NCBI GenBank assembly: GCA_014155875.1
Contig: JACEFZ010021764.1
Span: 65,001 to 129,000 of the forward strand
From: Cepaea nemoralis
Lineage: Eukaryota; Mollusca; Gastropoda; Stylommatophora; Helicidae
DNA: 64,000 nucleotides
Direction: 5' to 3'
Below the pieces are notes generated by a model. That model searched no databases. It was given only the letters and a program-made list of their open reading frames with translations, and was not told the origin of the DNA. How positions within the stretch are numbered: position 1 is the first letter of the stretch; every line of letters begins with the position of its first letter. Shown here in pieces: positions 31,392 through 43,704 of this stretch. A program made the position numbers and the translations under genes.

Positions 31392-32516
31392 AAAGGGACG
31401 ACAGCAGTGAAAGCATTCGAAGAAAACAGAAGCAAATGGGGAGGAATACCCATACAAAAGACACAAACACCAGCAGGATGGACAGCGGCACAAGAGATGA
31501 ACGCGGACGAGAAACTAGCGAGGGCACTGGCACGAACGAAAGTTCACAGACAAACAACACCCCAATGGGAGCTAGAACTACCATTGACGGATACGACACT
31601 CGCGAGCATAATTAGTAAATCAACAGAGGACAGGGAAGCCAAAGACATAGCGGAGGAATACATAGGACAAATAAGCACGGACAACCTCACTATCTACACA
31701 GACGGGTCAAAGAACGAGAATGGGGAGGTAGGGGCAGGAGTAGTAGTACCATACCGGAACATCCAAAAGGAGTACAAAATAACAGACAATACATCGGTAT
31801 ACACGGCAGAACTAGTAGGTATTATGAAAGGACTAGAAATAGCAACAGAGAACCCCCCTATAAAACTAACTATACTGACGGACTCACTATCTGCAGTACA
31901 AGCGCTAGGCAACCATTCTAAAGTGAACAGACAAGACCTGAAAGAGAAAATACTAACACTAACAACAAAACTAAGAAGTATGGGATGCCAGGTCACAATT
32001 GTATGGATACCAGCACACAGAGGGATAACTGGCAATGAGAGGGCAGACAGGGCCGCAAAACGCGGGACAAGCAGCCAGAATATAGTAAACACAGGACTCG
32101 GCTTTCTGGAGGCAAAAAGCATTATCAAACAACAAGTAATCGACAAATGGAAACAACAATGGAGAGACAGCAATAAAGGACGACACGCCTACTACATGCT
32201 CAGAGAACCAAGTTTGAAAAGTCAAGTGAAAGACAACACAAAAATACCAACGTACAAGAAACTATGGAGATTGAGAATCGGGAACTGGAAAGATAAAATC
32301 ACCCGACCACTTTGCATTGACTGCCTGGAGGAAAACACTATAGAACACTACCTACTATCGTGCACAGCCTATGCCCAGGAACGCAGGGACCTAGTAGAAT
32401 ACTTCCAAACAAGAAACACGACGATGACGATGAAGGAATGCCTACAGGTGGAAGGCGACAAAGAAGTACAAAAGCTTACAAAACAATTCATTGCAAGAAC
32501 AGGGAAAGAAATATAA
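31392..32516 (+). CDS. Intact RNase H and zinc-knuckle tail of a LINE
   Basis: The frame opens after a stop at 31389-31391 and has no credible ATG start; it is the C-terminal part of a larger polyprotein. Counting from 31407, the RNase H motifs are IYTDGS (D99), YTAELVGI (E135), LTDSLSAV (D159) and GNERAD (D214), so all four catalytic acids are present. Then comes a Cys/His knuckle C303-C306-H314-C319 (CIDCLEENTIEHYLLSC). RNase H would remove RNA from the cDNA hybrid. This arrangement is seen in RNase H-bearing I- and R1-like LINEs. Sequence and composition differ from LINE D, so it is a distinct family. It is undamaged, unlike the other RNase H copies nearby. Confidence 0.85.
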   Translation, partial: KGTTAVKAFEENRSKWGGIPIQKTQTPAGWTAAQEMNADEKLARALARTKVHRQTTPQWELELPLTDTTLASIISKSTEDREAKDIAEEYIGQISTDNLTIYTDGSKNENGEVGAGVVVPYRNIQKEYKITDNTSVYTAELVGIMKGLEIATENPPIKLTILTDSLSAVQALGNHSKVNRQDLKEKILTLTTKLRSMGCQVTIVWIPAHRGITGNERADRAAKRGTSSQNIVNTGLGFLEAKSIIKQQVIDKWKQQWRDSNKGRHAYYMLREPSLKSQVKDNTKIPTYKKLWRLRIGNWKDKITRPLCIDCLEENTIEHYLLSCTAYAQERRDLVEYFQTRNTTMTMKECLQVEGDKEVQKLTKQFIARTGKEI

Positions 32517-32654
32517 CCAACATAAAATAAAGCCAACAGCAAAATAAAAATACAGTGAGGAAAAACTCGACCACACGAAAACCAGACAATAGGAAATATA
32601 TAGGGGGGCGCTAAAACTCTCAAATGGCAAACAATAGATAGACGAAACGACCCT

Positions 32655-32825
32655 CTTCGACGCGGGAGACAAGGAGAAGGGGGGAAATTGCCCCAACGAT
32701 GGAGAAGACGATGGGAAACCCCCCTGACGATGGATAAGAGGGACGTGCAAGAAACCCCTCCGGCGCGGGACAAGAGGAGACCGTAGGAAACCTCCCCAAC
32801 GATGGACAAGAGAGACGATACAATC
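32655..32825 (+). repeat. ~36-bp repeats in the 3' UTR of the RNase H LINE
   Basis: Units near 32658, 32697, 32727, 32763 and 32800 share CGATGGACAAGAGGGACG and GGGAAACCCCCC. They follow the RNase H stop by about 140 bases and look like part of the same element's 3' UTR. Confidence 0.6.
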
Positions 32826-33119
32826 CGACCCCTATGCTTGACAAAAAACCGTTGAACCAAGACCCAAGAAAACAAGCCCAGACGATAACAGGCGCCCCCC
32901 CCCTCCCCAGGATAAGCCCAAGAAAACAGATGAAAAAAGACAGCCCCTCCCCACCCCCCAAGGTCAGCTCCGGAAAAGAAGACATCAAACGAGAGGGATG
33001 GCAAACCGATAATGATAGCAGACACACCAGCAACAACGTCAAAAGCAAAAACGATGGCAAAAAAGAGGGACTCGGCCAGACAGGCAGTAATAGAAGCTGT
33101 CTAACGCACAAAAGACCAT

Positions 33120-35985
33120 AAAACCTATACCGCACTATGAACCACCACAACTATAACCAACGTCATTGAGACGGGTTGAACGAGGTGGAAAGTTTCTTTT
33201 TTTTTCGACAAATCGGAATCGGAATCGTGAAAGCGGTCTGTTTGTTTACCAGCCCAAGCAAGGGAACAGGAGAAGATTATATGAGCGGAGGGAGTGATAG
33301 TCTCTTCAAAATCAACTTACCAAAGATAACTTAGTCTTAGTTAGGTAGATGAAGACAAACATCAGCCTACTAAATCGCATTTGAAAAATCTGAATCCTGT
33401 CGCCGAAGTGTTTGGAAGAAATTCATTTAACATGAAAGGTAAACAGAAATATTTAATTTAAATTTTAGATTAGTTTGTGAGTCTTTTTCCCAGAAGAAGA
33501 GTTGGTAAGTCGACTTGTTGAACACGTGTGGTGAGTTCGTAAGAAATTAATTTAGTAGAAACTAAATTATAATATATTTAATTGTTATAGTTTATAGATA
33601 AACTATACATTAAGAATAACCACAGTGAGGTTTATTTTTCTCCCAGTTAAACAACTGATTTAATGTATAAGACATTAGACACAGGTTGTACATTTTATTT
33701 CTTACGCATGAAAATCAATCTATAATGAATTAGAGTGGTGAGTAACTTAAGATGTAAGAAAACTCTTAGAATCCTTAGTGCAGTGGTAAGGACACTATTT
33801 TACATGTGCCCACACTGGTAAGAAGAAACTATTTTAAATGTGTAAAGACTGGTAAGTCAAACTAGTGTAATGTGTATAGTCCAGTACATGATTTTTTATA
33901 CATGAGCACATGAACAAACAAGTAGTTTTCTTATTTTTCATGAAGACATTAGGTGCTAAATAGAGTTCTATAAGGATCATAATTTGTTTGATATTAAGGC
34001 ACACACGTGGTAAGGCACATATATTTTCATTGTTGTTAAACATGGGGAATTAATAATATTTGTGCCACATAAGAGTGCATAATCAACCGCCATACAAAAA
34101 TGATTATGAGTCACAAGGAATGAATGCGGATGCGTGTATCACATAAATTGTATGTATTGGATGAAAGCATGTGGTGACTCATGGATTTCATGTTGCTAAA
34201 TCCTTGGTGAATTTCATAAGCATGCCTAGTGACCACATGAGTCTATGTCATTGAAAAGAGCATGCCTGTAGTGGTTCATGTGTGATTCATTATTGTTAAA
34301 CAGATCTGAATGTATTATTTGTAGCAACATATCAGTATGACTATTCATCATCCAGGAAATATTATAATTTCTGAGGAAAGATGAGCATGATTGAGATGCT
34401 AATGTAATGTAATTGTTGTTAAATCTGTGAATTTACCAATGGTAAAGCACTTGCAAATACTTAATTGTCATCCATACAGATATGATGTGTCTGATTAATG
34501 ATTGTGAAATTAGATATTTCATTGTGAAATCAATGATTTTAAGCATTTAAAGTTATCATTGGGAAATCACAAGTATGATTATCCACCTTACATGCAAGTA
34601 TGAATGATGTTTGATGAATTATTCCCGTATGATCATCCATGCACCTATAAATATTATGTCTGATGCATGAGGAGTGTGAGTGAGTGAAGTTACATTCTGA
34701 GAGAGAGGGAGTATAGACCAACAGTCTATCTCGGTATAGCCGGCAACTTTGATGTGTAATGTCATGTCTATCACCAGAGAACTTGTTCGGCGTAACCAAT
34801 AAACTGAATAATAATTTAGTACACTCCGGCGCATGACAACACTTTGTATAAAATATCATTCATGTTACAATCATCTGGTTTTGTGCGCTAAGCACGACAC
34901 AAACCATATCATACATTACGCATACTACAGAATTTGGTTTTGGATCTTACACAAGATCCCAACTCTGTATTTCATGTTACAACATTTATAATGTTATGAT
35001 GATAATAATGATAGTGAGTGTAATGACAATGATTTAAGGAAACCATGATTATGATGATAATAAATATTACTTCCATGAGAATGGAAGATAACTTCTCACT
35101 TGAAGCATTTAATGAAGAAGAATGCACATGAATTCTATACAAGAATTGATTCCATGATGTACTTATATTGTTTATAAGCAACTACTCATTACAATGGGAA
35201 ATTATTAAAACAAAACCATTAAGGTATGAGGCCCTTCCCTTGAATAAAAGAAGATTTAGAGAAAATAACTAGGTACAGAAAAGGATTGTAAACATAGTTG
35301 TAAATACCAAATCAGTCAGGGTATCACTTAACCTGGACCCATGATGACAGGCATAGGTGAAGATGAAACTGTACATCTGCTAGTCTAAACAGTGCACACC
35401 ATAGATTGAGAGTAGAACAACCATTATGTTGTGGATACCTATTTGAGAACACCAAAACTCTGTACCCTCCACTATTATTTTTCTCTAGGAACAAAATTCC
35501 TTTTATGGATTACACTTTTTGTGTTCTTAGGTTTTTACAACGTTTCATTTCTAATGTCATATTGATATCATTAGATTATGTAATTGCTGGAATTTCAGGT
35601 AGTGGTCATACTAGTATAGCTCCAGCAGCACTTGTTCAGTGAGCACATTGTTGAGTGATGCCCTTGATAGAGTAGTGCAGAAACTTATCCACCTGCAAAC
35701 GTTCCATTTGTCTCATAGGAGAGGTCATCTTTATTTAACCATTTACCTGTTCTGTGCTAAGGTCCAAACCACCATCTGCCTCTTCAGAGCTGTGAGATGA
35801 CAAAAGAACACAATCCAACTTTTAATAACAAAATCCATGTCGTGGTATCCTTATCACAAGATAAATAAAAGAAATTAAGGAGCAGGAGAAATTAGGGTGT
35901 TTCCATTTCCCCCATCCTTCTTCTCTTATTGTGGAGGTTAATCTAGCTCCACAAGTGAGTAGGGTATTTCCTCACTGAGTATTCT
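33120..35985. other. Long AT-rich gene-free region
   Basis: No coding signal. Degenerate recurring TGGTAAG and ATTGTTGTTAAA words occur between 33500 and 34480, possibly an old tandem repeat. Two short hairpins lie at about 34877-34908 and 34932-34956. Confidence 0.45.
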
Positions 35986-35998
35986 TTTTTCGAGATTG

Positions 35999-36303
35999 CT
36001 TGCTTGCGTTCGCTGGCTGTGAACTCCAGCGTGAAGTCCTGTATGTCGGATGAAGACATCCTGTTGTCCAACATCAGTGTGATGTAGTACCGGATTGAGG
36101 TTTGTGTGAGTATTCGTTGTCCCATGCCTGGCTTCCTTGCCGTGCAGACAGATACTCCCGACTTCGGAAGAATCAGCAATCCTACTACGTTAGCCAGGAC
36201 CCAGAAGGGACCTATTGCCCAGGATGCACGACTAGGACGTGTTAGTAGGTCTTGGCCAGTATAGAACCTGGCCCTGGTGCCTTGGAAACATCTCTGCGTT
36301 CTA
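35999..36303 (-). mobile_element. SINE-like element, copy 1, with 13-bp target duplication
   Basis: Flanked by TTTTTCGAGATTG at 35986-35998 and 36304-36316. On the minus strand it starts near CGCAGAGATGTTTCCAAGGC and ends in a GCAAGCAAGC-type tail. It matches 55630-55963. The minus frame stays open across it (ITLMLDNRMSSSDIQDF), but amino-acid replacements are frequent between copies. No clear Pol III boxes were seen. Confidence 0.82.
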
Positions 36304-36529
36304 TTTTTCGAGATTGATACTGGGACTTTCTGATGCGTTAAATACATCCTAACCTTCCAAACATCTTGATAATACACTTATCCTGACATGACATGAATCT
36401 CTGGGACATTGGCCTCATGTCCAGAATTCATCATCTCTTTTCCGTATTTGCACATAGCATTAGGCCCAAGGCAATTGACCATACCGTTAACATTCTCTTC
36501 TTTTCGTACAGATGTACACAAGGCTTCTT

Positions 36530-36552
36530 AATCATCATCCTCATCCTCATCC

Positions 36553-36586
<34 letters not shown>

Positions 36587-36617
36587 AATCATCATAATCA
36601 TCATCATCATCATCATG
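36530..36617 (+). repeat. (CAT)n array
   Basis: CATCATCAT repeats, with a CTCATC variant at the start. The rest of 36317-36725 shows no gene. Confidence 0.95.
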
Positions 36618-36721
36618 GCCCCACTGGGGTAACATTACAATATTTACTCCAGCAGTAAAAGTAACAATCACGATCAGAATATATAAAACTCATAACAGAG
36701 CAAAAATGTGAATCCTTCATA

Positions 36722-36729
36722 TAATAATA

Positions 36730-36793
<64 letters not shown>

Positions 36794-36796
36794 TAT
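36722..36796 (+). repeat. (AAT)n array at the 5' truncation of LINE G copy 2
   Basis: ATAATAATAA repeats directly joined to the truncated LINE G coding sequence (TTGGTCAGTCGTGAGGG). Confidence 0.93.
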
Positions 36797-38000
36797 TTGG
36801 TCAGTCGTGAGGGTCTGTTCAAGGCACTAAAGAAGATTGGCTGCCCACCAACTCTTCTGTTCATTGTGAAATCGTTCCACACAGGCGTGAAGGGTATAAT
36901 CACGTTTGATGGTGCAACTTCTGAAGAGTTTGAAATCAAGAGTGGCGGTAAGCAAGTTTGTGTACTAGCTCACACCCTCTTTGGAATATACTTATCACTT
37001 CTACTGAAATATGCCTTTCGTGATCAGGATGGTGGTATATACATTCACTCACGCTCAAATGGCGGCCTTTACAATGCTCAGAGATTGAAAGCCAAGACCA
37101 AAATTAGGAGGGTACTGATCAGAGAGTTGCTTTTTCCAGATGATGCTGCAGTTACGACCCACTCTGAGGAAGAATTGCAATGTCTACTATCTGCATTCTC
37201 CAATGCTTGTTCTGAATTTGGTTTAACAATTAGCAAAACGAAGACACAGATTATGTCACAAGGTGCACATGGGGTACCATCAATCTTTATTGACGACGCC
37301 GAACTAGAGATGGTAGACCATTTTACATATCTAGGATCAGTGGTAAATAACAAATTATCCGTAGATCAGGAAATCAACATCCGGATTGGTAAGGCAGCAA
37401 CATCAATGAACAGGTTAAGAAAAAGAGTCTGGGAGAACAGGAAGCTTACTGCCAAAACAAAAGTCCTTGTCTATCAAGCCTGTGTCCTTAGTACTCTTCT
37501 TTATGGCAGTGAAACCTGGACAACTTACTCACACCAAGAGAAACGTTTAAACAGCTTTCATATGCGGTGTCTGCGAAGAATTCTTGGTATTAAGTGGCAA
37601 GACAAAATCACAAATACTGAAGTATTGGAAAGATCAGGTTGTGTGACGGTTTATTCCATGCTCAGTCTTCGTAGACTTAGATGGATAGGACATCTTAGGA
37701 GGATGGATGATGGTAGAATACCAAAGACATCTTTTTTGGTGAATTACAGATGGGTAAGAGATCTCAGGGTCGGCCTCTACTACGATACAAAGATGTGTGT
37801 AAGCGGGACATGATTGATACAGGCATTGATAATACACAGTGGGAGCAAGTCGCCGCTGAGCAAGTCACACACTGAGCGTGTGAGACGTAAGATGGTGCAT
37901 GATAGTGGAAATGACCACGTGTTCACATGCACCCACTGTGAACGAATATTTACAGCGCGAATTGTCCTTATCAGTCACATTCGCTACCGCCATAGTTAAA
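36797..38000 (+). pseudogene. LINE G copy 2: RT C-terminal half and zinc finger
   Basis: A 338-codon open stretch starts at the SREGLFKALKKIGCPPT block, with no real start codon. The RT active-site box reads LLFPDDAAVT, that is FPDD where FADD is expected, which should abolish catalysis. GVKQG is altered to GGKQV. The thumb region (VDHFTYLGSVVNNKLSVDQE, LLYGSETWTTYSHQEKRL, RCLRRILGIKWQDKITN) is well kept. After a frameshift near 37740, 37814-37999 encodes a C2H2 finger CTHCERIFTARIVLISHIRYRH. Then follow a 3' UTR and a TGAA-repeat tail. It is 5' truncated and inactive. Confidence 0.88.
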
Positions 38001-38059
38001 AGTTATTATGCCTTTTTAAAGCACAAACTATCGTCTGTCAAGACGGCAAGGTGCCAATG

Positions 38060-38083
38060 AAGATGAATGAATGAATGAATGAA

Positions 38084-38155
<72 letters not shown>
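38060..38155 (+). repeat. (TGAA)n then (AAT)n tail of LINE G copy 2
   Basis: GATGAATGAATGAATGAA runs into AATAATAAT repeats at the element's 3' end. Confidence 0.9.
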
Positions 38156-38654
38156 CAGGGCCATTCGTGGGATATTCCTCCCATTCTTCAAACCAGAAGA
38201 CCAGAACAGATAGTCCTCTTCCCAATGTTGTTGGCAAATTCCTAAACATAAATATTCGCCCAGGCACCGACAACAATGGTCATTACGGACGGAAGGCGCG
38301 TCCTGCCAGACACCTGAACATGTATGCATGTGGCGCTTTCCTTTCCTCTCTTTTGAGATTATACTAATCAAACATGGCATTTCCCTTACATATTTATGAA
38401 AGGATTACATGACAATCACACATGTGATGTGGTCACTAAGATGTAAACAATAAGTAATGGCACGATAGCACAAGTTAAGGTTAGTCGAACTATTTCTCCA
38501 GCATGAACATATGTCCATAATATGCATCAATAGTACTATTCTTCCGCATACAGAAACGGTTTTTGAAATGCCCCTAGAGCCAACACTCCACAGCACATAG
38601 AATAGCAGATTTATATGAATTGATAGTGAGATAGCTTCACAACGCATATAATAA

Positions 38655-38885
38655 GTAAAAATGTTTTGCATATCCTTTACAGGACATGGCTGTCAACATC
38701 AGCATCTTTCAGCTGATTGTTGATTTCTTGGCAAGAGTACGCTCAGTGGTTTGCCATTGCTTTCTGAGCGGCAGGCTCACATACCCAGTTACCGACGCTA
38801 TGATTCTCACCGTCATCACGTTACTTACGAGATTATACGAGATTACGGAGAAAAGTCGCTAACCTCTAGGCCAGGAAGCCGGCTA
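38655..38885 (+). repeat. LINE B 5'-leader fragment
   Basis: Matches 11460-11725 in the opposite orientation, including CATCTTTCAGCTGATTGTTG, GCCATTGCTTTCTGAGCG and TTACGGAGAA. It stops before any endonuclease sequence. 38155-38655 shows nothing recognisable. Confidence 0.7.
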
Positions 38886-38909
38886 TATAATAAGTTACAC
38901 ATAAGAATT

Positions 38910-39400
38910 GAAATTGTCTCATCTCATCTCATCTCATCATGTTCCTCTTGTAACTTGCGGTGTTGAGGTGAAGTATAACCAGCGGGAGAGTACCCGCTTA
39001 TGGGCTTCATGTATCGATATTACCATAGACTCTTCCTCTGTTTCCATCTGGTCTGTACATCATTGCTTGTTGTGGTATACTGATAGTTGGTAGCCTACTT
39101 GCATGGCCAAACCATTTGACTTGCTGTCTTCTAATAAAATCTAGTGCAGCGACAACCCCACTTTAGTCCTGATTTCTTCATTTCTGTTCTTATCTCTTCT
39201 TGATACATTGAGTATTCTTCTCAGGAATCTCATTTCTGTTGTGATTTTTCTTTTCTCTTTTTTTTTCTTTCATTGTCCATGTTTGGCATTGGTAACATAG
39301 AGTTGGTAGGAAGATTGTATTGTAAAGTGCCTTCTTAGTAGTTATTGATACATGTTTGACGATCTTAGCAGTATTAATGTTTTTTTTAACGATCCTCAAC
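38910..39400 (-). pseudogene. LINE E C-terminal fragment
   Basis: On the minus strand one finds LCYQCQTWTMKEKKR and RRQQVKWFGHASRLPTISIP, the RT C-terminal layout, ending in a GAGAT-repeat tail (38920-38938 on the + strand). It contains stops and frameshifts. The same 3' end appears at 6550-6720. Confidence 0.65.
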
Positions 39401-39869
39401 AGGTTGCTTGGCCATAATGGTTGACAAGACTGCGCTCTATCACACGCACTGACTCAGCAAGCGAGGAACCCAGCCGTCGAACCCTCCATGGGGTAGCTAA
39501 ATCTATATAACACCTCAACTCTGTGACATGATCATGGATGGGTAAGAAGCGGTACTACCTCTCCCCCTTATGGCATGCATATTTTAGTCTCAAAGACACT
39601 GGATAGTGGAGGTAGCCTGTAGACAATCCTGCGAAAAGCAAAAAAAAGACCATCTTTCTGCACCCATAACACACAGTGGTTCGACAACTCACAACATTTC
39701 ATGGTGACTTCTGAGGAAATGGAAGAATAACAAGGATGGACGGTAAAACAAGTCAATCCTTTGAGAGACAGGCGAACAATGTCAGTACATTTATTAAAGA
39801 AGGTAAATGACGTAGACTGTGAATATGTGTGGGCATGCTACTTCTAATCTCTTACATCTGGCACATTTG

Positions 39870-40005
39870 ATGGGAAAAGGTCAAAGGGGAGATTGATAGA
39901 GCAATATCTAGATGGTTTAGTCACGTGGTATAATCGAGACAAGAACTCAGACCTGGTAATTGTCTAAGTTCACCGCCGTCCACACTTATCGGCACGGTAC
40001 ATGAT
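39870..40005 (+). pseudogene. LINE A C-terminal fragment
   Basis: Encodes EQYLDGLVTWYNRDKNSDLV, matching KYLDGLATWHGRDRNTDLIH of LINE A, followed by CACACTTATCGGCACGGTAC, matching the LINE A 3' end. 39400-39870 holds no other supported feature. Confidence 0.65.
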
Positions 40006-40209
40006 GCTGGTGCTGATGTTTACCTATTCTGGAGGAGACGCTGTGCTATTACTTGTCTGTCTGCGGTTTTCTTTGCCCGTGTGCATATCTGAATGCAGAT
40101 ATCTGTCTTTATGTCGGCTGGTCTGTCTTTCCGTGTACATGACTACCTGTCTGTCTGTGTGCATGACTACCTGTCTGTATGTGTGTATATCTGTTTGTAG
40201 ATAATCCGA

Positions 40210-40480
40210 TATCACTGTACTCGGGTGCTCCCCAAACCCGGCACCCCACATTGTGCCGACGGCTTCAGGTGGAGGGGCGTAATTATGAGGATACAAGCCT
40301 TATTCCGGTGAGAAGAAATGCAACCTAAAGACGAAATCACATTGCAGTGCAGACCATGCTCTAAGCCTTGGTCGGCAATTTGTCTAGGATCGAAGCTCCG
40401 ACCTGCTGAGTTTGAACATTGCTGGGATATAGGTGACTTAAATCTACTGACCCCACCAGGCTCTGGATACCTATCTTTCA
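40210..40480 (-). repeat. LINE G 5'-leader-like fragment
   Basis: About 70% similar by eye to 30765-31045 in the opposite orientation, sharing GGAGCTTCGATCC, GAGCATGGTCTGCA and CACAATGTGGGG. It likely represents the 5' region of LINE G. Confidence 0.6.
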
Positions 40481-40897
40481 TTCATTCAACCAAGGGACGT
40501 TACCCTTTCACACTCTGTCCCGAAATCATGACGCAACTCTGGTATCTATCTATATAGATCAAATAATTTAATGTACAAATGAGACTAATGAGATAGAACT
40601 AGCCTATACTAGGCGATGTATAGACTGATAGGCACAGGAGTAGGCCTCATGATGTAGATGTCATCCTTGGAAAGGTCCAGTGTAGTACACCACAGTTCCT
40701 CGGTACACAGGCCTCATTGCGCGTATCTAACCCTCCGGTAATATCCACTCTTCTCAGGTAAGCTGGATGTGGTTGGTTCTGAAAAAACAGTTCTCCGGAG
40801 TTTCCCCTCTGGAAATATTCCGAAGGCCGGCTCCCAGGTGTCTTTAGGATCAGAAGTGTCTCTTAAGTGGCAGGGTATAGATGTGATAATCTAGCGA

Positions 40898-41165
<268 letters not shown>

Positions 41166-41329
41166 TATGGTACATCACTGTTTGCGGGAGAGTTGGGCAG
41201 GTACAACATCGACATTGTAGCCTTGAGCAAGATCACAGCCTGCAGGTTAAGGCCAAAAACAGTATATGTGGCCAGTAAAACAGGCCGACAAAAAATTTGT
41301 ATAAATTGAACATCTGACAATTGGTGGCA

Positions 41330-41977
41330 TTAAAAGAATCAATCAATCATGTGCCATACCGGAAAGTATGGGCTGTTCATGACTCGCCATTTCACTCGAT
41401 CACCATCGTCGTGGATCAGCTCAGTGTTCCTGTCTCGTCCATGCCATGTGGACAACCATCCAGGTATTTTCTCTCGGTCTTCCTCTTGGTCTGTTCCCTT
41501 CGAACTTGCCAGTTGTCACTAAGTTCTCCAATCCATTTCTTCTCATAACATGTCCAAAACATTTTGACTGTCTACGTCTAATTTCTCTAATCAATTTACG
41601 ATTTTAATTTGTCTCCTGTAGTACTTGGTCATTGGTTTTTCTGTTCGTCCATGGTATTCTTTGCATTTTCCTCAGAAACCACATTTCTGCAGCCATCAGA
41701 TGTTTTTCAGCTTGACTGCACATTGTCCAAGATTCACATCCATACAAAAGAATAGGCTCTACGTATCCTCTCAACACTCTTTTTTCGTTTCAATTGACAT
41801 CTTTTTATTGGTCAGAATGTTTTTCATCTTGCTAAAGGCTACTTTCGCCATGGCGATTCTTGTTCTAATCTCTTCAAGGCATCTTCCATCAGATGTTATG
41901 ACTGTTCCGAGATAATTGTACCTATTCACTTGTTGAAGAATATTCCCATTTACTTGTATATTACATTGTGGTACTTC
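41330..41977 (-). pseudogene. LINE A copy, 3' end
   Basis: The reverse complement closely follows LINE A from about base 1480 to its TGAT tail, here AATCAATCAATCA at 41337-41350. Frameshifts and stops are present. It is 5' truncated near 41977. Confidence 0.82.
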
Positions 41978-41979
41978 AC

Positions 41980-42520
41980 CCGTATTAGTACTATTACTAG
42001 TACTTAAACTACGGCATACGATTCGAATGATACGAAATTAGTCCTGTCAATACAAGCGCAAGAGATGTGACTGGGCCAACCGCCTAATTGGATCCTCCCC
42101 CCCCCCCCCGGATGCCCAGGACAGTTGCACCACCTGCACCCCCCCCCTCCCTTTGCACGCCACTGCATAAATGTTTGTTTAAAATATTTAATTTTGTAAA
42201 AACTATGTATTTACAAGGTTACAGCAAAATGCACACTGCAACACAACAATATATACATGCATACACGAACAAACACACGCATACACACACGAACATACAC
42301 ACGCATACACACACACTTACACACACGCACATACACACATATACACACATCGCACATATACACTCACAAAAACTCACATACACACCCATATAAACACATG
42401 TATACATAAACACACATACACATATACAAACATACACATATACAAACATACACACTTACACGTACATATACACACAAACATACACACATACCTACATACA
42501 TACACATACACAGTGACTTA
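41980..42520 (+). repeat. C-rich runs and (ACACAT)-rich simple sequence
   Basis: CCCC runs occur at 42097-42109 and 42140-42148, then CACACATACACA-type sequence from 42240 to 42510. No gene. Confidence 0.85.
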
Positions 42521-42594
42521 CGTGACTTCCGGTCACGAACATGGAGGACAGGCAGTGAAACGGTTAAGGCCTCTGGAAGTGTTTATGCTCGTGG

Positions 42595-43581
42595 CTACCG
42601 TTTGCATTCCAATTTTCCTCATGTTGGACTGGTAGTGTATCGTTCCGTCGCCCTGCTACTGAGTTGAGAGCGTGGCGCGACGCTGTGAGCTGTGCATTTC
42701 TTGTGAAATGCTTTTAAATATGCCCGAGGTTGTGGAGCGTGAACTGCGTGTTCAGACCAATGGCGGCTGGCTATGTCCCAGCATTGACTGGATTTTGTGC
42801 TTATGCAGAAATGTGTGGCTGCTAGTCTTCTGGTGACTGGAGCTTCCTTTGACGAAGAACTGTTTTTTCGTGGAGGACTGTTGTTTTGGCATTCTGGAGA
42901 CGGCATTATGTACAGTGAAATGTTATTTTTAAACATCTGTCCAAGGTGTTGTGGCGTGAACTGCATGCTCTAAAAATGGCGTAGCTGGCTAGAAAACATC
43001 TAAAAACGGAACAACAACATCTAGAAATATCTGCATGTATGGCGGCGGGTTGTGTCGCAGAAGTGACCGGTTTTTTACCTTATGCAGAAATGTGTGGCTG
43101 CTGGTCTTCTAGTGACTGCCGTTTCCATCGATGATGAACTGTATTTTCTTGGAGGACTTTTGTGTTGGCATTCTGGCGACGGAATTATGTACAGTGAAAT
43201 GTTTTTTACATCTGTTCGAGATTGTTTTGTTGCATGAACTGCATTTCGGAGAAAAAATGGCGTGGCTGGCTAGAAAACATCTAGAAATGGAACAACAACA
43301 TCTAGAAATATCGAGACTTTGTATGTGATCATATGGTTGGGAAAGTGCCTGCCACTTCCATCAAGAATGAACTGTATGTTTCATAGTGGACTATTGTGGT
43401 GACATTGTGTCGGCGGCATTATGCACAGTGTGCCTGAGCGGGCTGTTGTTTGTCGAGACTCCTGTCTTTTCCACTTTTCACATGGGGCAGTGAGGAAAAT
43501 TGAATGTGATATTCCCTGGCACAGGAACGGAGTATAATGGAGACGACCCGTTGCTATGATGCTGGAACCGCAACTAACTAC

Positions 43582-43646
<65 letters not shown>

Positions 43647-43700
43647 CAACCAACCAACCAACCAACCAACCAACCAACCAACCAACCAACTAACTAACTA
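42595..43700 (+). mobile_element. (AACT)n-tailed dispersed repeat, long copy
   Basis: Contains internal tandem units near 42799 and 43080, each starting TTATGCAGAAATGTGTGGCT and including GCATTCTG and TTATGTACAGTGAAATGTT. A more degraded third unit begins near 43340. The 3' end CCCTGGCACAGGAACGGAGT is followed by an AACT/AACC array (43568-43700). Copies 1 and 3 share this end. No coding frame was recognised. Confidence 0.7.
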
Positions 43701-43704
43701 TACA

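Noticed and set aside
32369..33150. Minus-strand frames of 218 and 176 residues
   Set aside because: Antisense to the intact RNase H ORF and its 3' UTR repeat; no recognisable domain.
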